This document shows, piece after piece, positions 35,017-44,489 of a DNA stretch of 64,000 bases. The notes under the pieces are model-generated. The model made no database searches. It had not been told where the DNA came from and worked only from the letters and a program-made list of their open reading frames with translations. The stretch is from an uncultured Clostridium sp. (lineage in GTDB: Bacteria; Bacillota; Clostridia; TANB77; CAG-508). Numbering within the stretch: position 1 is the stretch's first letter; every line of letters begins with the position of its first letter. A program made the translations under genes and the position numbers. The DNA lies in contig USGK01000003.1 of assembly GCA_900554175.1 (NCBI GenBank), forward strand, positions 1 through 64,000. The letters are read 5' to 3'.

Positions 35017-36663
35017 CTATCCTTCTATAATATTTAATATATCTTTTTCTAAATCTTTCATTTTTTCTTTTATTCTAAACATATCTTCATCTTTTAGATC
35101 TTTATTTGCTAAATCTTCTTTAACACTCTCTTTCATGTCATCAATTTGACTTTGTAATTGATCTAATCTTGTTAAAATTTCTCCTCTTATAGTTACTGGT
35201 CTATGTGTTTTTATTTCTCCTATTTTCTCTGGAATATTTTCAACATCATATATTTCTCCATAGCTTGGTATTGTTACCGGAATTTCGGTTTCCTCTACAA
35301 TTTTATCTTTTAATACTATTTGTGATTCTTCTTCACCATGAACCAAAAATATATGTTTTGGTTTTTGATTTTTAAAAGAATATACAAAATTCATAAGCCC
35401 TTTTTGGTCAGCATGTCCAGAATATCCCTCTATATATTCCACTCTTGCATTTACTGCTATATCTTCTCCAAATATCTTTACTTTTTTTGCTCCATTTACA
35501 ATGCTATATCCTAGAGTTCCTGGTGCCTGATAGCCTACAAAAAGAATTGTATTTTTTGGGTCCCATAAATTGTGTTTTAAATGATGTTTTATTCTTCCAA
35601 CATCACACATTCCACTTGCCGATATTATAATTGATGGTACTTTATTTTCATTTAAAGATTTTGATTCATCTGCAGTCATAGTAAATTGAAGCCCTGGGAA
35701 TTCCAAAGGATTGTCTCCTTTTGAAATAGCTTGCTTTGTCTCTTCGTCAAATAAATCCATATTTTCTTTAAAAACTTCTGTGGCAGATATAGCAAGTGGA
35801 CTATCAACATATACCGGAGCTTTCATTAAAGTTCTGTATTGGTGCATAAATTCTTCATCATCTCTTGTTTCTTTTATTTTATTTAACTCATATAAAATTT
35901 CTTGTGTTCTTCCAACTGCAAATGAAGGTATTACTACATTACCACCTTTATCAAGAGTTTCAGATACTATTTTAAGAAAAAGTTCAGCCTTTTCATCATT
36001 TCTAATATGAAGTCTACTTCCGTATGTCGATTCCATTACTAAATAATCTGCTGAATCTATCATAGTAGGAGATCCAATTAACGGAATATCATTGTTTCCA
36101 ATATCTCCTGAAAATACAATTTTCTTATTTTCTTCTCCTTCTTTTACCCAAATTTCTATTATACTTGATCCTAACATATGTCCTGCATCATTAAATCTAA
36201 CGTGAATTTCTGGGCTAATTTCTATTATTTGGTCATATACAACAGGAATAAAAAGTTCTAAACATCTTGCTGCTTCTTCTGCTGTATAAATTGGTTCTAC
36301 AGGCTTCAATCCTTTTCTTTTTCTTTTTCTATTTTGCCATTCAACTTCCATTTCTTGAATATGTCCACTATCTGGAAGCATTAAACTACATAAATCACAT
36401 GTTGCCTTATGAGCATATATTGGTTTTTTATATCCTTCCTTATATAATTTTGGAATTCTCCCTGAGTGATCTATATGTGCATGTGTTAGTAACATAAAAT
36501 CTATTTGACCTACATCATAATCAAATTCTGCCTCATTCTCATACTCATCTTCTGCTCCTCCTTGAAAAAGTCCACAATCCACTAAAAATTTCTTTCCAGC
36601 TGCTTCTACTAAGTAATTAGAACCGGTAACTGTTTTTGTTGCACCTAAAAATGTTATTTTCAT
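35017..36663 (-). CDS. beta-CASP metallo-beta-lactamase-fold ribonuclease
   Basis: About 548 residues. Metal motif LTHAHIDHSGRIPKL near residue 55, further ligands in FNDAGHMLGSSIIEI and FSGDIGNNDIPLI, and the beta-CASP domain (VVIPSFAVGRTQEILYELNK, YVDSPLAISATEVF, ISASGMCDVGRIKHHLKHNL). The ending YSGHADQKGL plus IFLVHGEEE is typical. It belongs to the CPSF73/YSH1-like group rather than RNase J. It carries an extra C-terminal coiled-coil tail of about 60 residues. It likely processes RNA. Confidence 0.87.
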   Translation of the reverse strand: MKITFLGATKTVTGSNYLVEAAGKKFLVDCGLFQGGAEDEYENEAEFDYDVGQIDFMLLTHAHIDHSGRIPKLYKEGYKKPIYAHKATCDLCSLMLPDSGHIQEMEVEWQNRKRKRKGLKPVEPIYTAEEAARCLELFIPVVYDQIIEISPEIHVRFNDAGHMLGSSIIEIWVKEGEENKKIVFSGDIGNNDIPLIGSPTMIDSADYLVMESTYGSRLHIRNDEKAELFLKIVSETLDKGGNVVIPSFAVGRTQEILYELNKIKETRDDEEFMHQYRTLMKAPVYVDSPLAISATEVFKENMDLFDEETKQAISKGDNPLEFPGLQFTMTADESKSLNENKVPSIIISASGMCDVGRIKHHLKHNLWDPKNTILFVGYQAPGTLGYSIVNGAKKVKIFGEDIAVNARVEYIEGYSGHADQKGLMNFVYSFKNQKPKHIFLVHGEEESQIVLKDKIVEETEIPVTIPSYGEIYDVENIPEKIGEIKTHRPVTIRGEILTRLDQLQSQIDDMKESVKEDLANKDLKDEDMFRIKEKMKDLEKDILNIIEG

Positions 36664-36692
36664 ATTTATTATCATTCCTTTCTTTCGTAAAA

Positions 36693-38249
36693 TTATATAA
36701 ATAATTTTATTTTCTTATTTAATTTTATTTTTAAATCATTTTTATCTAAAATATTTTTTGATTCTATTTGTTTTTCCATAATTTCTTCTTCAAAAAATTG
36801 TATTTTAAAATTTTGTTCATTTTTTTCTTTAAAAACTTTTATACTTACTTTTTCCAAAGAGATAATTTTTGAAACAAAAATATTTTTATAAATTTCTGAT
36901 TGTATTTTTTCATTATCTGAAATGTCTAAAATAACTTTCTTTTGAATTGCCTTATTTATTAATTTTGTATATATTTTTTTAATATCTTCTTTTATTATAT
37001 CTATTTTTAAAATATTTTTTTCATTTGTAACAGGTAAATTTAGATAGTATCTAAAACTATATATTAGCTTTATAATTTCTGCTTTTTCTTCTACCTTATC
37101 AATCTTTATATTAAAGACGTTTAGTATCTCTTTTTGCAAATCTATTATATATTTCCTAAGCATTTCTAATTTTGATTTTTCTTCAACTATAGAAAAATAT
37201 TCTACACTTTTTCTTAATTCCGTTTGTTTTTGTATGAAAAAATGAGGATTAATTTTTTTGCTATATTCTTCTAGTTTTTTTACTAATTCACTTCTTTCGT
37301 CTTGCATTATTTTTTTTAATACCTTCATACTAAATATTTTTTCTTCTAAAGGTAACTTAGAATTTCTTTTTTCATATTCTTCTAATAACAATTCTTTATC
37401 ATTTATTGTTTGATCTATTTTTTTTATTTTTTTTGAAATTCTCTTTTTCTTATTAGTTATTTCTAATATATATTTTTCACTATCTTTAAATTTATCATAT
37501 TTCTTTTCTACTTTTATTTTTTCTTTTTCAATATTCTCTTCAAAATTTTTATCTAAAATCATTTTTTCTAATAATGAAATTTTTATTATATCTGTAATTA
37601 AATTGTCTTTTATTTTCTTGCCATAATCTTCTGTTAATTTATTTTCCAAAACTTCAAAGTAATCTAATATAAACTTATTATTGTTTATCCAATTTTCTAA
37701 GAAGTTGTTTCCATTTAATATTATTAAATCTTGATATACCAAATTATATACTAAATTATATATATCTTTTGCTACAACATTCCAGGAAAATCCATTAAAA
37801 TCTCTTAGTGGTTCACATGTATTTATATTATTGCCTTCATTTAACATATCTGTTAATGCTATTTGTACATATTCATTGTTATTTTTTATAATTGTATCTT
37901 TTTTCTTTATTCCTGATAAAGAATATAATAAATTAATTTCAATTGGATAACATTTTATTAATTTATCTTTTCTATTAATTTCTTGTTCTTGATTTCTATT
38001 GATAAATTCTATGCTATTGCATTCTTTTTGTATTACATATATAATTTTCTCTATATATTCTTCTTTAGAAAGTACTCCTTTTTTTACGGTTTCATAATCT
38101 TTATAGGCACTTTCTATTTTATAACACATACTAAGTATTAAACTTTTTACATCTTCTTTGTAGTTTTTTTTAGATAAAACTTCTTCAAGTTCATTGTTGT
38201 AGTCTTTTCTCACAAATTTACTTAATAACTTATCCTTTTTTTCTACCAA
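36693..38249 (-). CDS. uncharacterised lysine-rich coiled-coil protein
   Basis: 518 residues from a TTG start after AAAGGAGAG. I do not recognise a family. There is no signal peptide or membrane helix. The N-terminal half is helical with SLILSMCYKIESAYKDYETV and a mixed middle part; residues about 240-340 form a long charged coiled-coil. The composition is strongly Lys/Ile/Asn. It lies 18 bases upstream of the beta-CASP nuclease and 26 bases after ftsK, and so is probably co-transcribed with both. A scaffold role is a guess. Confidence 0.7.
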   Translation of the reverse strand: MVEKKDKLLSKFVRKDYNNELEEVLSKKNYKEDVKSLILSMCYKIESAYKDYETVKKGVLSKEEYIEKIIYVIQKECNSIEFINRNQEQEINRKDKLIKCYPIEINLLYSLSGIKKKDTIIKNNNEYVQIALTDMLNEGNNINTCEPLRDFNGFSWNVVAKDIYNLVYNLVYQDLIILNGNNFLENWINNNKFILDYFEVLENKLTEDYGKKIKDNLITDIIKISLLEKMILDKNFEENIEKEKIKVEKKYDKFKDSEKYILEITNKKKRISKKIKKIDQTINDKELLLEEYEKRNSKLPLEEKIFSMKVLKKIMQDERSELVKKLEEYSKKINPHFFIQKQTELRKSVEYFSIVEEKSKLEMLRKYIIDLQKEILNVFNIKIDKVEEKAEIIKLIYSFRYYLNLPVTNEKNILKIDIIKEDIKKIYTKLINKAIQKKVILDISDNEKIQSEIYKNIFVSKIISLEKVSIKVFKEKNEQNFKIQFFEEEIMEKQIESKNILDKNDLKIKLNKKIKLFI

Positions 38250-38274
38250 CTTTTCTCTCCTTTAAATTAGAAGT

Positions 38275-40746
38275 TTATTCTTCTTTTGCTTCTGATGTCA
38301 TTTTCATTTCTGCAAGTTTCTCTAATGTCCATAATACTTCTCTTGGTTTGCTTCCTTGGTAACCAGAAATAACACCTCTTTCTTCCATTTGATCAATTAT
38401 TCTTCCAGCTCTTGCATATCCTACTTTAAACTTTCTCTGAATAAAAGATGTAGATGCTTGTCCTGTTTCAACAACAGTATCTATTGCATCTGATAAAAAT
38501 GGATCTGTATCATCATCGGCTTGTTGTTCAGCTTCTAAGTTTTTCCTTTGTTCTTCTTTACTTCCATTTTCTATTGTATCTAGAATATCTTCTCTATATA
38601 CTGCTGTTCCATTTGATTTTACAAATTCTACTATTTGCTCAACTTCATCATCTGAAACAAATGCTCCTTGAACTCTAGTTGGCTTTGATGCACCAGAAGG
38701 GAAAAATAACATATCTCCTTTTCCTAAAAGTTTCTCTGCACCAACCTGATCTAGTATTGTTCTTGAATCTATTTGAGACGATACAGCAAAAGCAATTCTT
38801 GATGGTACATTTGCTTTGATTAATCCTGTAATTACATCTACGGACGGTCTTTGTGTTGCAATTACTAAATGCATTCCTGCAGCTCTAGCTTTTTGAGCTA
38901 ATCTACAAATAGCTTCTTCTACATCTTTTGCAGCAACCATCATTAAATCTGCAAGCTCATCTACAATTATTACAATTTGAGGTAATTTTCCTTGATTACC
39001 TTCTTTCTCAATAAGCTTATTGTATCCTTTTAAATCTCTTACTCCCTTTTCTGCAAATTTATTATATCTGTCATCCATCTCTTGTACTGCCCAAGCTAAT
39101 GCACCAGCTGCTTTTTTTGGGTCAGTAACAACTGGAATTAATAAATGAGGAATACCATTATAAACAGAAAGTTCAACAACTTTTGGATCTACCATTATTA
39201 ATTTTACTTCACTTGGCTTACTATTGTAAATTATACTTGTAACAATTGTATTTATACAAACACTCTTTCCTGAACCTGTTGAACCTGCAATTAAAACATG
39301 TGGCATTTTTGCAATATCTGCAATAATAGCACTTCCTGCTACATCTTTTCCAAGAGCTACGCTTAATTTAGAATTATTATTCTTAAATTCGTCACTTTCT
39401 ATAACTTCTCTTAGTCCTACCATTTCTTTTTCTTTATTTGGAACTTCTATTCCTACAGCTTGTTTTCCTGGAATCGGTGCTTCTATTCTTATTGTTTCTG
39501 CTGCTAAATTTAATGCTATATCATCTGCTAGATTGGCAATTTTACTAACTCTTACTCCTTCTGCAGGTTTAAGCTCATAACGAGTAATTGCAGGTCCTAC
39601 TGTTACATTTTCTACTTTTGCAGACACACCAAAACTATATAAAGTTTTTTGTAATCTTGCAGCTGTCTCTGTAAGAGATTTTGTTCCACCTTTTATAGAT
39701 TTATTCTCTTTTTTCTTTAAAATTTTTATTGGTGGATATACATAATTTTCTTCTTCAACAGCAATTGTATGTTCAAGTTGTAATACTTGCTTAGTTTTAT
39801 CTTGTTTTTCTTCTTCTTGCATTTTAAATAACTCTTCATTATCATTAAAATCTTTTACAGCAGTCTTATTTAACGTGTCTGAATTGCCAATTGAGCTTGC
39901 CATTTTTGTTATACTGTGATCTTTTTCTTTATTTTTCTTAGATTTTAATTTAGATAAAAATCCTTTATCTTCTTCTTCATTTTCTATTATTCTTCCATTT
40001 AAATTAATTTTTATCTGTTCTGGCTCTTCATTTAAAATAGGCTTCATTTTTGGAGCTGTTTGTACTTCTATAGATGGATGATTTTCATCAATTTTGTTCT
40101 TTTTATTTGATTTGCTTTCTCTTTCGGCTAAAATTCTTTGTTCTTCATAATATTTTTCTCTTTCTTGTTTTCTTATATCTTTTTTCTCTAAATAATCTTC
40201 AACCTTATTGCTTACAAATTCCGCTATATCTATTTCAAATACAAATGCAAATAACATTAGAGATACACCTATACTTAAAACAACAGCTCCAAGTGAACCA
40301 AGTAATTTTACTAGTGGTACTGCTGCAAGTGTTCCTATAACACCTCCACCTGCATCTTTTGCTCCAAGAGTATATGCGTTTTTCATTACTTGTGAAATAT
40401 CTTTTGTGATATCTAAGGTTCCTTTTGATATTTGATATACACTCATAACAATTGCGATGCAAATTATAAGTATGGCATACTGTACAAATTTCTGTGTAAT
40501 ATATTCTCTTTCATTCTCACATGCTTTTTTAATAGCTATTGCAAAAGCTCCAACAGGAAGAATATATCTTAAAATCCCCATCATCCCACCTAGAACTTCA
40601 TTTAATTTTTTTCCAAGAGTACCAGAATTTGTATATAATAATATTGCTAAAAGTATACTAAATACTATAATTCCGATTATACTTAAGTCTAAGTTTGATT
40701 TTTTTGTACTTTTTTTAGATCTTCTTTTTGTTTTTTTCTTTGCCAT
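38275..40746 (-). CDS. ftsK: DNA translocase FtsK/SpoIIIE
   Basis: 823 residues from the ATG nine bases after AAGGA. Four to five N-terminal membrane helices (to about residue 180), a charged linker, then the RecA-like motor with ALGKDVAGSAIIADIAKMPH, Walker A IAGSTGSGKSVCINT and Walker B IVIIVDELADLMM. The gamma winged-helix domain (FIQRKFKVGYARAGRIIDQM) is at the C-terminus. It pumps chromosome through the septum during division or sporulation. No second translocase gene is in the window. Confidence 0.95.
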   Translation of the reverse strand: MAKKKTKRRSKKSTKKSNLDLSIIGIIVFSILLAILLYTNSGTLGKKLNEVLGGMMGILRYILPVGAFAIAIKKACENEREYITQKFVQYAILIICIAIVMSVYQISKGTLDITKDISQVMKNAYTLGAKDAGGGVIGTLAAVPLVKLLGSLGAVVLSIGVSLMLFAFVFEIDIAEFVSNKVEDYLEKKDIRKQEREKYYEEQRILAERESKSNKKNKIDENHPSIEVQTAPKMKPILNEEPEQIKINLNGRIIENEEEDKGFLSKLKSKKNKEKDHSITKMASSIGNSDTLNKTAVKDFNDNEELFKMQEEEKQDKTKQVLQLEHTIAVEEENYVYPPIKILKKKENKSIKGGTKSLTETAARLQKTLYSFGVSAKVENVTVGPAITRYELKPAEGVRVSKIANLADDIALNLAAETIRIEAPIPGKQAVGIEVPNKEKEMVGLREVIESDEFKNNNSKLSVALGKDVAGSAIIADIAKMPHVLIAGSTGSGKSVCINTIVTSIIYNSKPSEVKLIMVDPKVVELSVYNGIPHLLIPVVTDPKKAAGALAWAVQEMDDRYNKFAEKGVRDLKGYNKLIEKEGNQGKLPQIVIIVDELADLMMVAAKDVEEAICRLAQKARAAGMHLVIATQRPSVDVITGLIKANVPSRIAFAVSSQIDSRTILDQVGAEKLLGKGDMLFFPSGASKPTRVQGAFVSDDEVEQIVEFVKSNGTAVYREDILDTIENGSKEEQRKNLEAEQQADDDTDPFLSDAIDTVVETGQASTSFIQRKFKVGYARAGRIIDQMEERGVISGYQGSKPREVLWTLEKLAEMKMTSEAKEE

Positions 40747-40817
40747 TTGTATCATTCCTTCCAATATGTTTTCATTATATTTTCCATAAAAATTCCCATA
40801 TTATTTTATCAAAATAC

Positions 40818-40848
40818 AAAAAAAATAGCAACAAATTTTGCTATTTTT
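40818..40848 (-). terminator. intrinsic terminator upstream of ftsK
   Basis: Stem AAAAATAGCAA/TTGCTATTTTT with a six-base loop and a T-rich tail on the minus strand. It ends the rsmD transcript. Confidence 0.75.
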
Positions 40849-41350
40849 ATTGTAATTCTTTTCTACTATTTTGTATTGTTTTTATTGTATCTTCTAAAGA
40901 TATTTGCATTAAATTTAAAGCTTCACTCATATTCTTTTCTAAATTATTTAACGTATTTGTTAAAACTGTTTCTGTATTATTTAAAAGACCATCTGCGTAT
41001 TCCTTTGTTCCTGATGTTATTTCTCTTGACATTTCATTTGCTGTTTCTATAATTTCATTTTTTTGATCATAAGCTTTTCTAGTTATTTCATGCTCATCTA
41101 TCATTGATATTATTCTATTTTCTGCTTCTTTTACTATTTCATCAGCTTCTTTTTGTGCTTCTAATAATATTCTTTGTCTTTCTTCTTTTACCCATTTAGC
41201 TTGTTTTAATTCATCTGGAAGTTTTAATCTTATTTCCTTTATAATTTCTAATATTTCTTCTTTGTCAACAATACTTTTCTGTGTAAAAGGTACTCCCTTA
41301 CTGCTTTCTAATATGTCTTCTAATGTTTCCAACAATGTAAATATTTCCAT
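40847..41350 (-). CDS. coiled-coil protein downstream of rsmD, related in form to ATP synthase subunit B or DivIVA
   Basis: 167 residues, almost entirely helical. The central stretch RQRILLEAQKEADEIVKEAE resembles the charged helices of F-type ATPase subunit B and of DivIVA-like proteins, but there is no membrane anchor. Small proteins of this kind follow rsmD/coaD in many Clostridia. Function unknown. Confidence 0.65.
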   Translation of the reverse strand: MEIFTLLETLEDILESSKGVPFTQKSIVDKEEILEIIKEIRLKLPDELKQAKWVKEERQRILLEAQKEADEIVKEAENRIISMIDEHEITRKAYDQKNEIIETANEMSREITSGTKEYADGLLNNTETVLTNTLNNLEKNMSEALNLMQISLEDTIKTIQNSRKELQ

Positions 41351-41381
41351 ATATTTCTTTCCTCCTAGAAAATCTTTGTAA

Positions 41382-41942
41382 TCATGTCATGATCTTTTCT
41401 TTTAAAAAAACAATGTATGCTCTGCCATACTTTCTATTATCTATAACCTCTATATTTAGATCTTTTATTTCATTTAAAACTCTTTCTTCTTCATCAGTTT
41501 CAAAAATTATTAAACCATTTTCTTTTAAACAATTGTATTTTAAAATATCTATAATGGAATCTTTTATAAAATTTGTTTTATATGGTGGATCTAAATAAAT
41601 AATATCAAATTTTTCTTTTTGAACTTTTTTTAAAAGTTCTTTATAATCCAAATTATAAAAATAAACATTATCTTTAAGATGTGTTTTTTCAATATTTGCT
41701 TCTATAATAGCTTTAGCTCTTTTAGATTTGTCACACATCAAAACTTTTCTTGCTCCTCTACTTGCAAATTCAAGACCTATTGCTCCACTGCCTGAAAATA
41801 AATCTAATACTGTACTTTCTGGTATTCGATTTTGTATTATATTAAATACTGATTCTTTTACTCTGTCTAATGTTGGTCTTGTTTCTTCTCCCTCATTAGT
41901 AAAAAGTTTTGTACCTCTTGCTCTGCCACTTATTATTCTCAT
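41382..41942 (-). CDS. rsmD: 16S rRNA (guanine966-N2)-methyltransferase RsmD
   Basis: 186 residues. The N-terminal MRIISGRARGTKL is characteristic, as are RPTLDRVKESVFNII and the SAM motif VLDLFSGSGAIGLEFASRGA. The catalytic motif is IIYLDPPYKTNF. It modifies 16S rRNA on the 30S precursor. Own promoter upstream. Confidence 0.95.
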   Translation of the reverse strand: MRIISGRARGTKLFTNEGEETRPTLDRVKESVFNIIQNRIPESTVLDLFSGSGAIGLEFASRGARKVLMCDKSKRAKAIIEANIEKTHLKDNVYFYNLDYKELLKKVQKEKFDIIYLDPPYKTNFIKDSIIDILKYNCLKENGLIIFETDEEERVLNEIKDLNIEVIDNRKYGRAYIVFLKEKIMT

Positions 41943-41980
41943 TATTAAATATTTTCCTTTTACAATTTTATCATACTATT

Positions 41981-42008
41981 ATTTTATATCTTTTTTTATG
42001 TTTGTCAA
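41981..42008 (-). promoter_or_regulatory. predicted promoter of rsmD
   Basis: Minus strand TTGACA, 16 bases, TAAAAT, about 40 bases before the rsmD start. A plus-strand TTGACA-N17-TAATAT at 42014-42042 overlaps the half-sites next to it. Confidence 0.5.
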
Positions 42009-42023
42009 TATTCTTGACAGAAA

Positions 42024-42068
42024 TGTAATATACATTTAATATAATTGTAATATTACATTCATATTACA
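42024..42068. promoter_or_regulatory. WalR/PhoP-type half-sites upstream of rsmD
   Basis: Plus-strand TGTAAT at 42024 and 42046, with a 5/6 match (TTTAAT) at 42035, are all 11 bp apart. Minus-strand copies at 42052 and 42063 are also 11 bp apart. The array starts 15 bp upstream of the rsmD -35. Confidence 0.5.
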
Positions 42069-42076
42069 TAATACAT

Positions 42077-42110
42077 AAAAAGACTATTCCTTTTTAAGAA
42101 TAGTCTTTTG
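42077..42110 (-). terminator. intrinsic terminator of divIVA
   Basis: Stem AAAAGACTATTC/GAATAGTCTTTT with an eight-base loop and a T-rich tail, seven bases after the divIVA stop. Confidence 0.85.
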
Positions 42111-42116
42111 TTTTTA

Positions 42117-42569
42117 TTAATTCTCTTTATTAATTTCTTTTATTAATTCAAGTTGAGAGTAAAGTAATGATTCCATTTTTACTCTATATATATCGAATTG
42201 TTTTTGTAAGTCGTTTAGAGCTCTCTTTTTTGTAGTAATTTGTTCATTTATATTATTTAACTCTTTTTGTGCTGTTGATTTTGCATCTGTTATTATTTGT
42301 TCTGCTTGTTGTTTTGCAACTTGTTTTACTTCTTCAGCAGTCTTTTGAGCCATAACCAACGTATTTTGTAAAGTTCCTTCGATATTTTTATAATGGACTA
42401 ATTCATTATTTAGATCTTCTATTGTTTTTGATGTTTCTTTAAGTTCTTTATATTTTTTAGCATAATCAGCACCTATCTCATCTAGAAAATCATCTACTTC
42501 TTCAACACTATATCCATTCATCATTTGTTTAGAAAATTTTTTATTTTCAATGTCTAGTGGTGTAAGCAT
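42117..42569 (-). CDS. divIVA: septum site/cell pole protein DivIVA
   Basis: 150 residues. The N-terminal lipid-binding domain LTPLDIENKKFSKQMMNGYS followed by VEEVDDFLDEI is diagnostic. A long coiled-coil fills residues 35-145. It marks negatively curved membranes at poles and septa. Lies 19 bases after sepF, in the usual sepF-divIVA order but without the ylmG and ylmH genes that normally separate them. Confidence 0.94.
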   Translation of the reverse strand: MLTPLDIENKKFSKQMMNGYSVEEVDDFLDEIGADYAKKYKELKETSKTIEDLNNELVHYKNIEGTLQNTLVMAQKTAEEVKQVAKQQAEQIITDAKSTAQKELNNINEQITTKKRALNDLQKQFDIYRVKMESLLYSQLELIKEINKEN

Positions 42570-42587
42570 CTTAAGACCTCCTTAATA

Positions 42588-43082
42588 TTAGTTAATACTA
42601 TTTTTATTTAACCATGAAACAGATAACTTATTTTTTATTTCTTCTCTTGCCATTTCATTTGTTATTTCATAATTAATTGGTGCAATCAAAAATATAGAAT
42701 TTGATACTTTTTGAATATGTGCATCTAATGCATATACTCCACCACTTATAAAATCAACAATTCTTCTTGCTACATCTTTATTAACATATTCTAAATTAAC
42801 TATTACTGATTTTTTTTCTTTTAAGAACCCGCAAATTTCTTCTGATTGTTCAAAACTTGTAGGTTGTGATATTACCATTCTTATTGATTGAGTTTGAGGT
42901 AAAGAAACAACTTTATTGTTGCTATTATTTCTTCTCATAAAACCTTTTTTTTCTTCTTGAGGTTCTTCTTCTTCCTCATAGTCGTAATCATATACGTTTT
43001 CATCTTCATTTTCTATATCTTCAGGATCTGTTTGATCCATTCCGAACAAATTCCAAACTTTACTCATTATTGCACTTGACAT
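42588..43082 (-). CDS. sepF: cell division protein SepF
   Basis: 164 residues. N-terminal membrane-targeting helix (SKVWNLFGMD), an acidic linker, then the SepF domain with VISQPTSFEQSEEICGFLKE, SVIVNLEYVNKDVARRIVDF and SGGVYALDAHIQKVSNSIFL. It is an FtsZ anchor that overlaps FtsA in function. Its promoter carries phased half-sites. Confidence 0.95.
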   Translation of the reverse strand: MSSAIMSKVWNLFGMDQTDPEDIENEDENVYDYDYEEEEEPQEEKKGFMRRNNSNNKVVSLPQTQSIRMVISQPTSFEQSEEICGFLKEKKSVIVNLEYVNKDVARRIVDFISGGVYALDAHIQKVSNSIFLIAPINYEITNEMAREEIKNKLSVSWLNKNSIN

Positions 43083-43126
43083 TGCAAAAACCTCCTAAAA
43101 CTTTCTTATATTAATCACTTGCCATT

Positions 43127-43155
43127 AGTATCCTACTTTTTACATGAATTGTCAA
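43127..43155 (-). promoter_or_regulatory. promoter of sepF-divIVA
   Basis: Minus strand TTGACA, 17 bases, GATACT, about 45 bases before the sepF start. Confidence 0.6.
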
Positions 43156-43169
43156 GCGTTTTAATTAAT

Positions 43170-43208
43170 TGTAATGTAAACTTAATATTGTTGTAATATT
43201 TTTGTAAT
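43170..43208 (+). promoter_or_regulatory. WalR/PhoP-type phased half-sites upstream of sepF
   Basis: TGTAAT starts at 43170, 43192 and 43203; the intervening 11-bp register at 43181 is a 4/6 match. The array lies 14 bp upstream of the sepF -35. Confidence 0.55.
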
Positions 43209-43241
43209 ATTTTTTTATCTCTAAAAAAAATATTATAATCA

Positions 43242-44489
43242 TTAAAATCGTTTATTTGGATACATTAAAATCATATCATACTGAGATAATTTACTATATG
43301 AATTTACATTTATTCCGATTTTATTAAGGTCCTCTGTTGAATAATTTTCAACTATAGAATATTTATCATTTTGTTTTAATACTTTTATATAAATATTACT
43401 ATATGATCCTGCTTTTTCTTTAACAACATATTTTACATCATTTTCTCCGCTTACTATCGCATCATTCGGAATCTTTAATCCTGATTTGCTCCACCAGGTA
43501 ATGTTAAAAGATACTTTTCTGTATTGAATCATTTCATCTGTTAAAATATTTAGCTTAAATACAATAAGTGTCTTTCCACTTTCTTGTTCTTCCTTTTTTT
43601 GAATTTTAGCATTTAATTGTTTTCCTGTTGAAATTGTTATCTTTACTTCATCTCCAACATTTGATTCTTTAGCTATATCAGAATTTAAAATAGTAGCAAT
43701 ATAAACATTAAAATTGTTAATAATTTTTGCAGACTCACTGCTTACAGGAACAATTTTTCCAGCCTTTATTCCCAATCCATCTAATTGTTTCTCTGTTAAG
43801 TTTTCTATGCATTCTGGTGTTAATGTATTTTCTAATCCATCTACTCTGTATGAAACCAATCCTGCAACTGGTGCTTTTATATATTCAGATCCACTATTTA
43901 GCTCATTTTCGTATTTTTCTCTTTCGGTAGTAAGACTCTTTATATATGATCCTGAATTGCTTAGTTCACCAATTATTTTAGCCTTTTTTAATATAATACT
44001 TGAAATTTCCTTTTTGCTTTCTCTTATTTTTTGTAAATCTGTTTCTGTATTTAATAGCTTTGTTTTTTCATCTATTTGTTTTTCCAAATTTTTTATATCA
44101 CTTGAAGGAAGCCACGACTGTTTAGATAGTGCTTCTTGTATTTTGGCATCAACTTCTTGTATTTTTGATTTTAAATTTTCTTCATCTTTTGCCATATATC
44201 TAAAAACTGTTTGATTTTTTGCAGCTCTATTTTTTTCTGAAATTATTGTAGTTATTCCGTTTTTATAATTTTCTCCCTTAAGAACTGTTTCTTCTCTTAT
44301 TATATACCCTGTTGCAGTTTCTTCTCTTGTAAGAGTTCCTGACTCTACTGTAAATGTATCTGTTGGAGATTTTATCAGTAAGTATATTGCATAAATTATG
44401 TAAAATATAATTATAATAAATAATACATATATAATATATTTTTTTATTTTCTCTTTCTTAAATTTTTTTATACTTATTACATTCTTCAA
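43242..44489 (-). CDS. HlyD-like membrane-anchored protein of the sepF cluster
   Basis: 415 residues. One N-terminal membrane helix (IIYVLFIIIIFYIIYAIYLL), then an extracellular barrel/biotinyl-lipoyl-like segment, a coiled-coil hairpin (about residues 110-195) and a C-terminal adaptor-type domain. Resembles HlyD-family periplasmic adaptor proteins, yet no transporter gene is adjacent. The TTG start overlaps the miaA stop, so it is coupled to miaA. A role in envelope or septum assembly is inferred from position next to sepF. Confidence 0.65.
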   Translation of the reverse strand: MKNVISIKKFKKEKIKKYIIYVLFIIIIFYIIYAIYLLIKSPTDTFTVESGTLTREETATGYIIREETVLKGENYKNGITTIISEKNRAAKNQTVFRYMAKDEENLKSKIQEVDAKIQEALSKQSWLPSSDIKNLEKQIDEKTKLLNTETDLQKIRESKKEISSIILKKAKIIGELSNSGSYIKSLTTEREKYENELNSGSEYIKAPVAGLVSYRVDGLENTLTPECIENLTEKQLDGLGIKAGKIVPVSSESAKIINNFNVYIATILNSDIAKESNVGDEVKITISTGKQLNAKIQKKEEQESGKTLIVFKLNILTDEMIQYRKVSFNITWWSKSGLKIPNDAIVSGENDVKYVVKEKAGSYSNIYIKVLKQNDKYSIVENYSTEDLNKIGINVNSYSKLSQYDMILMYPNKRF

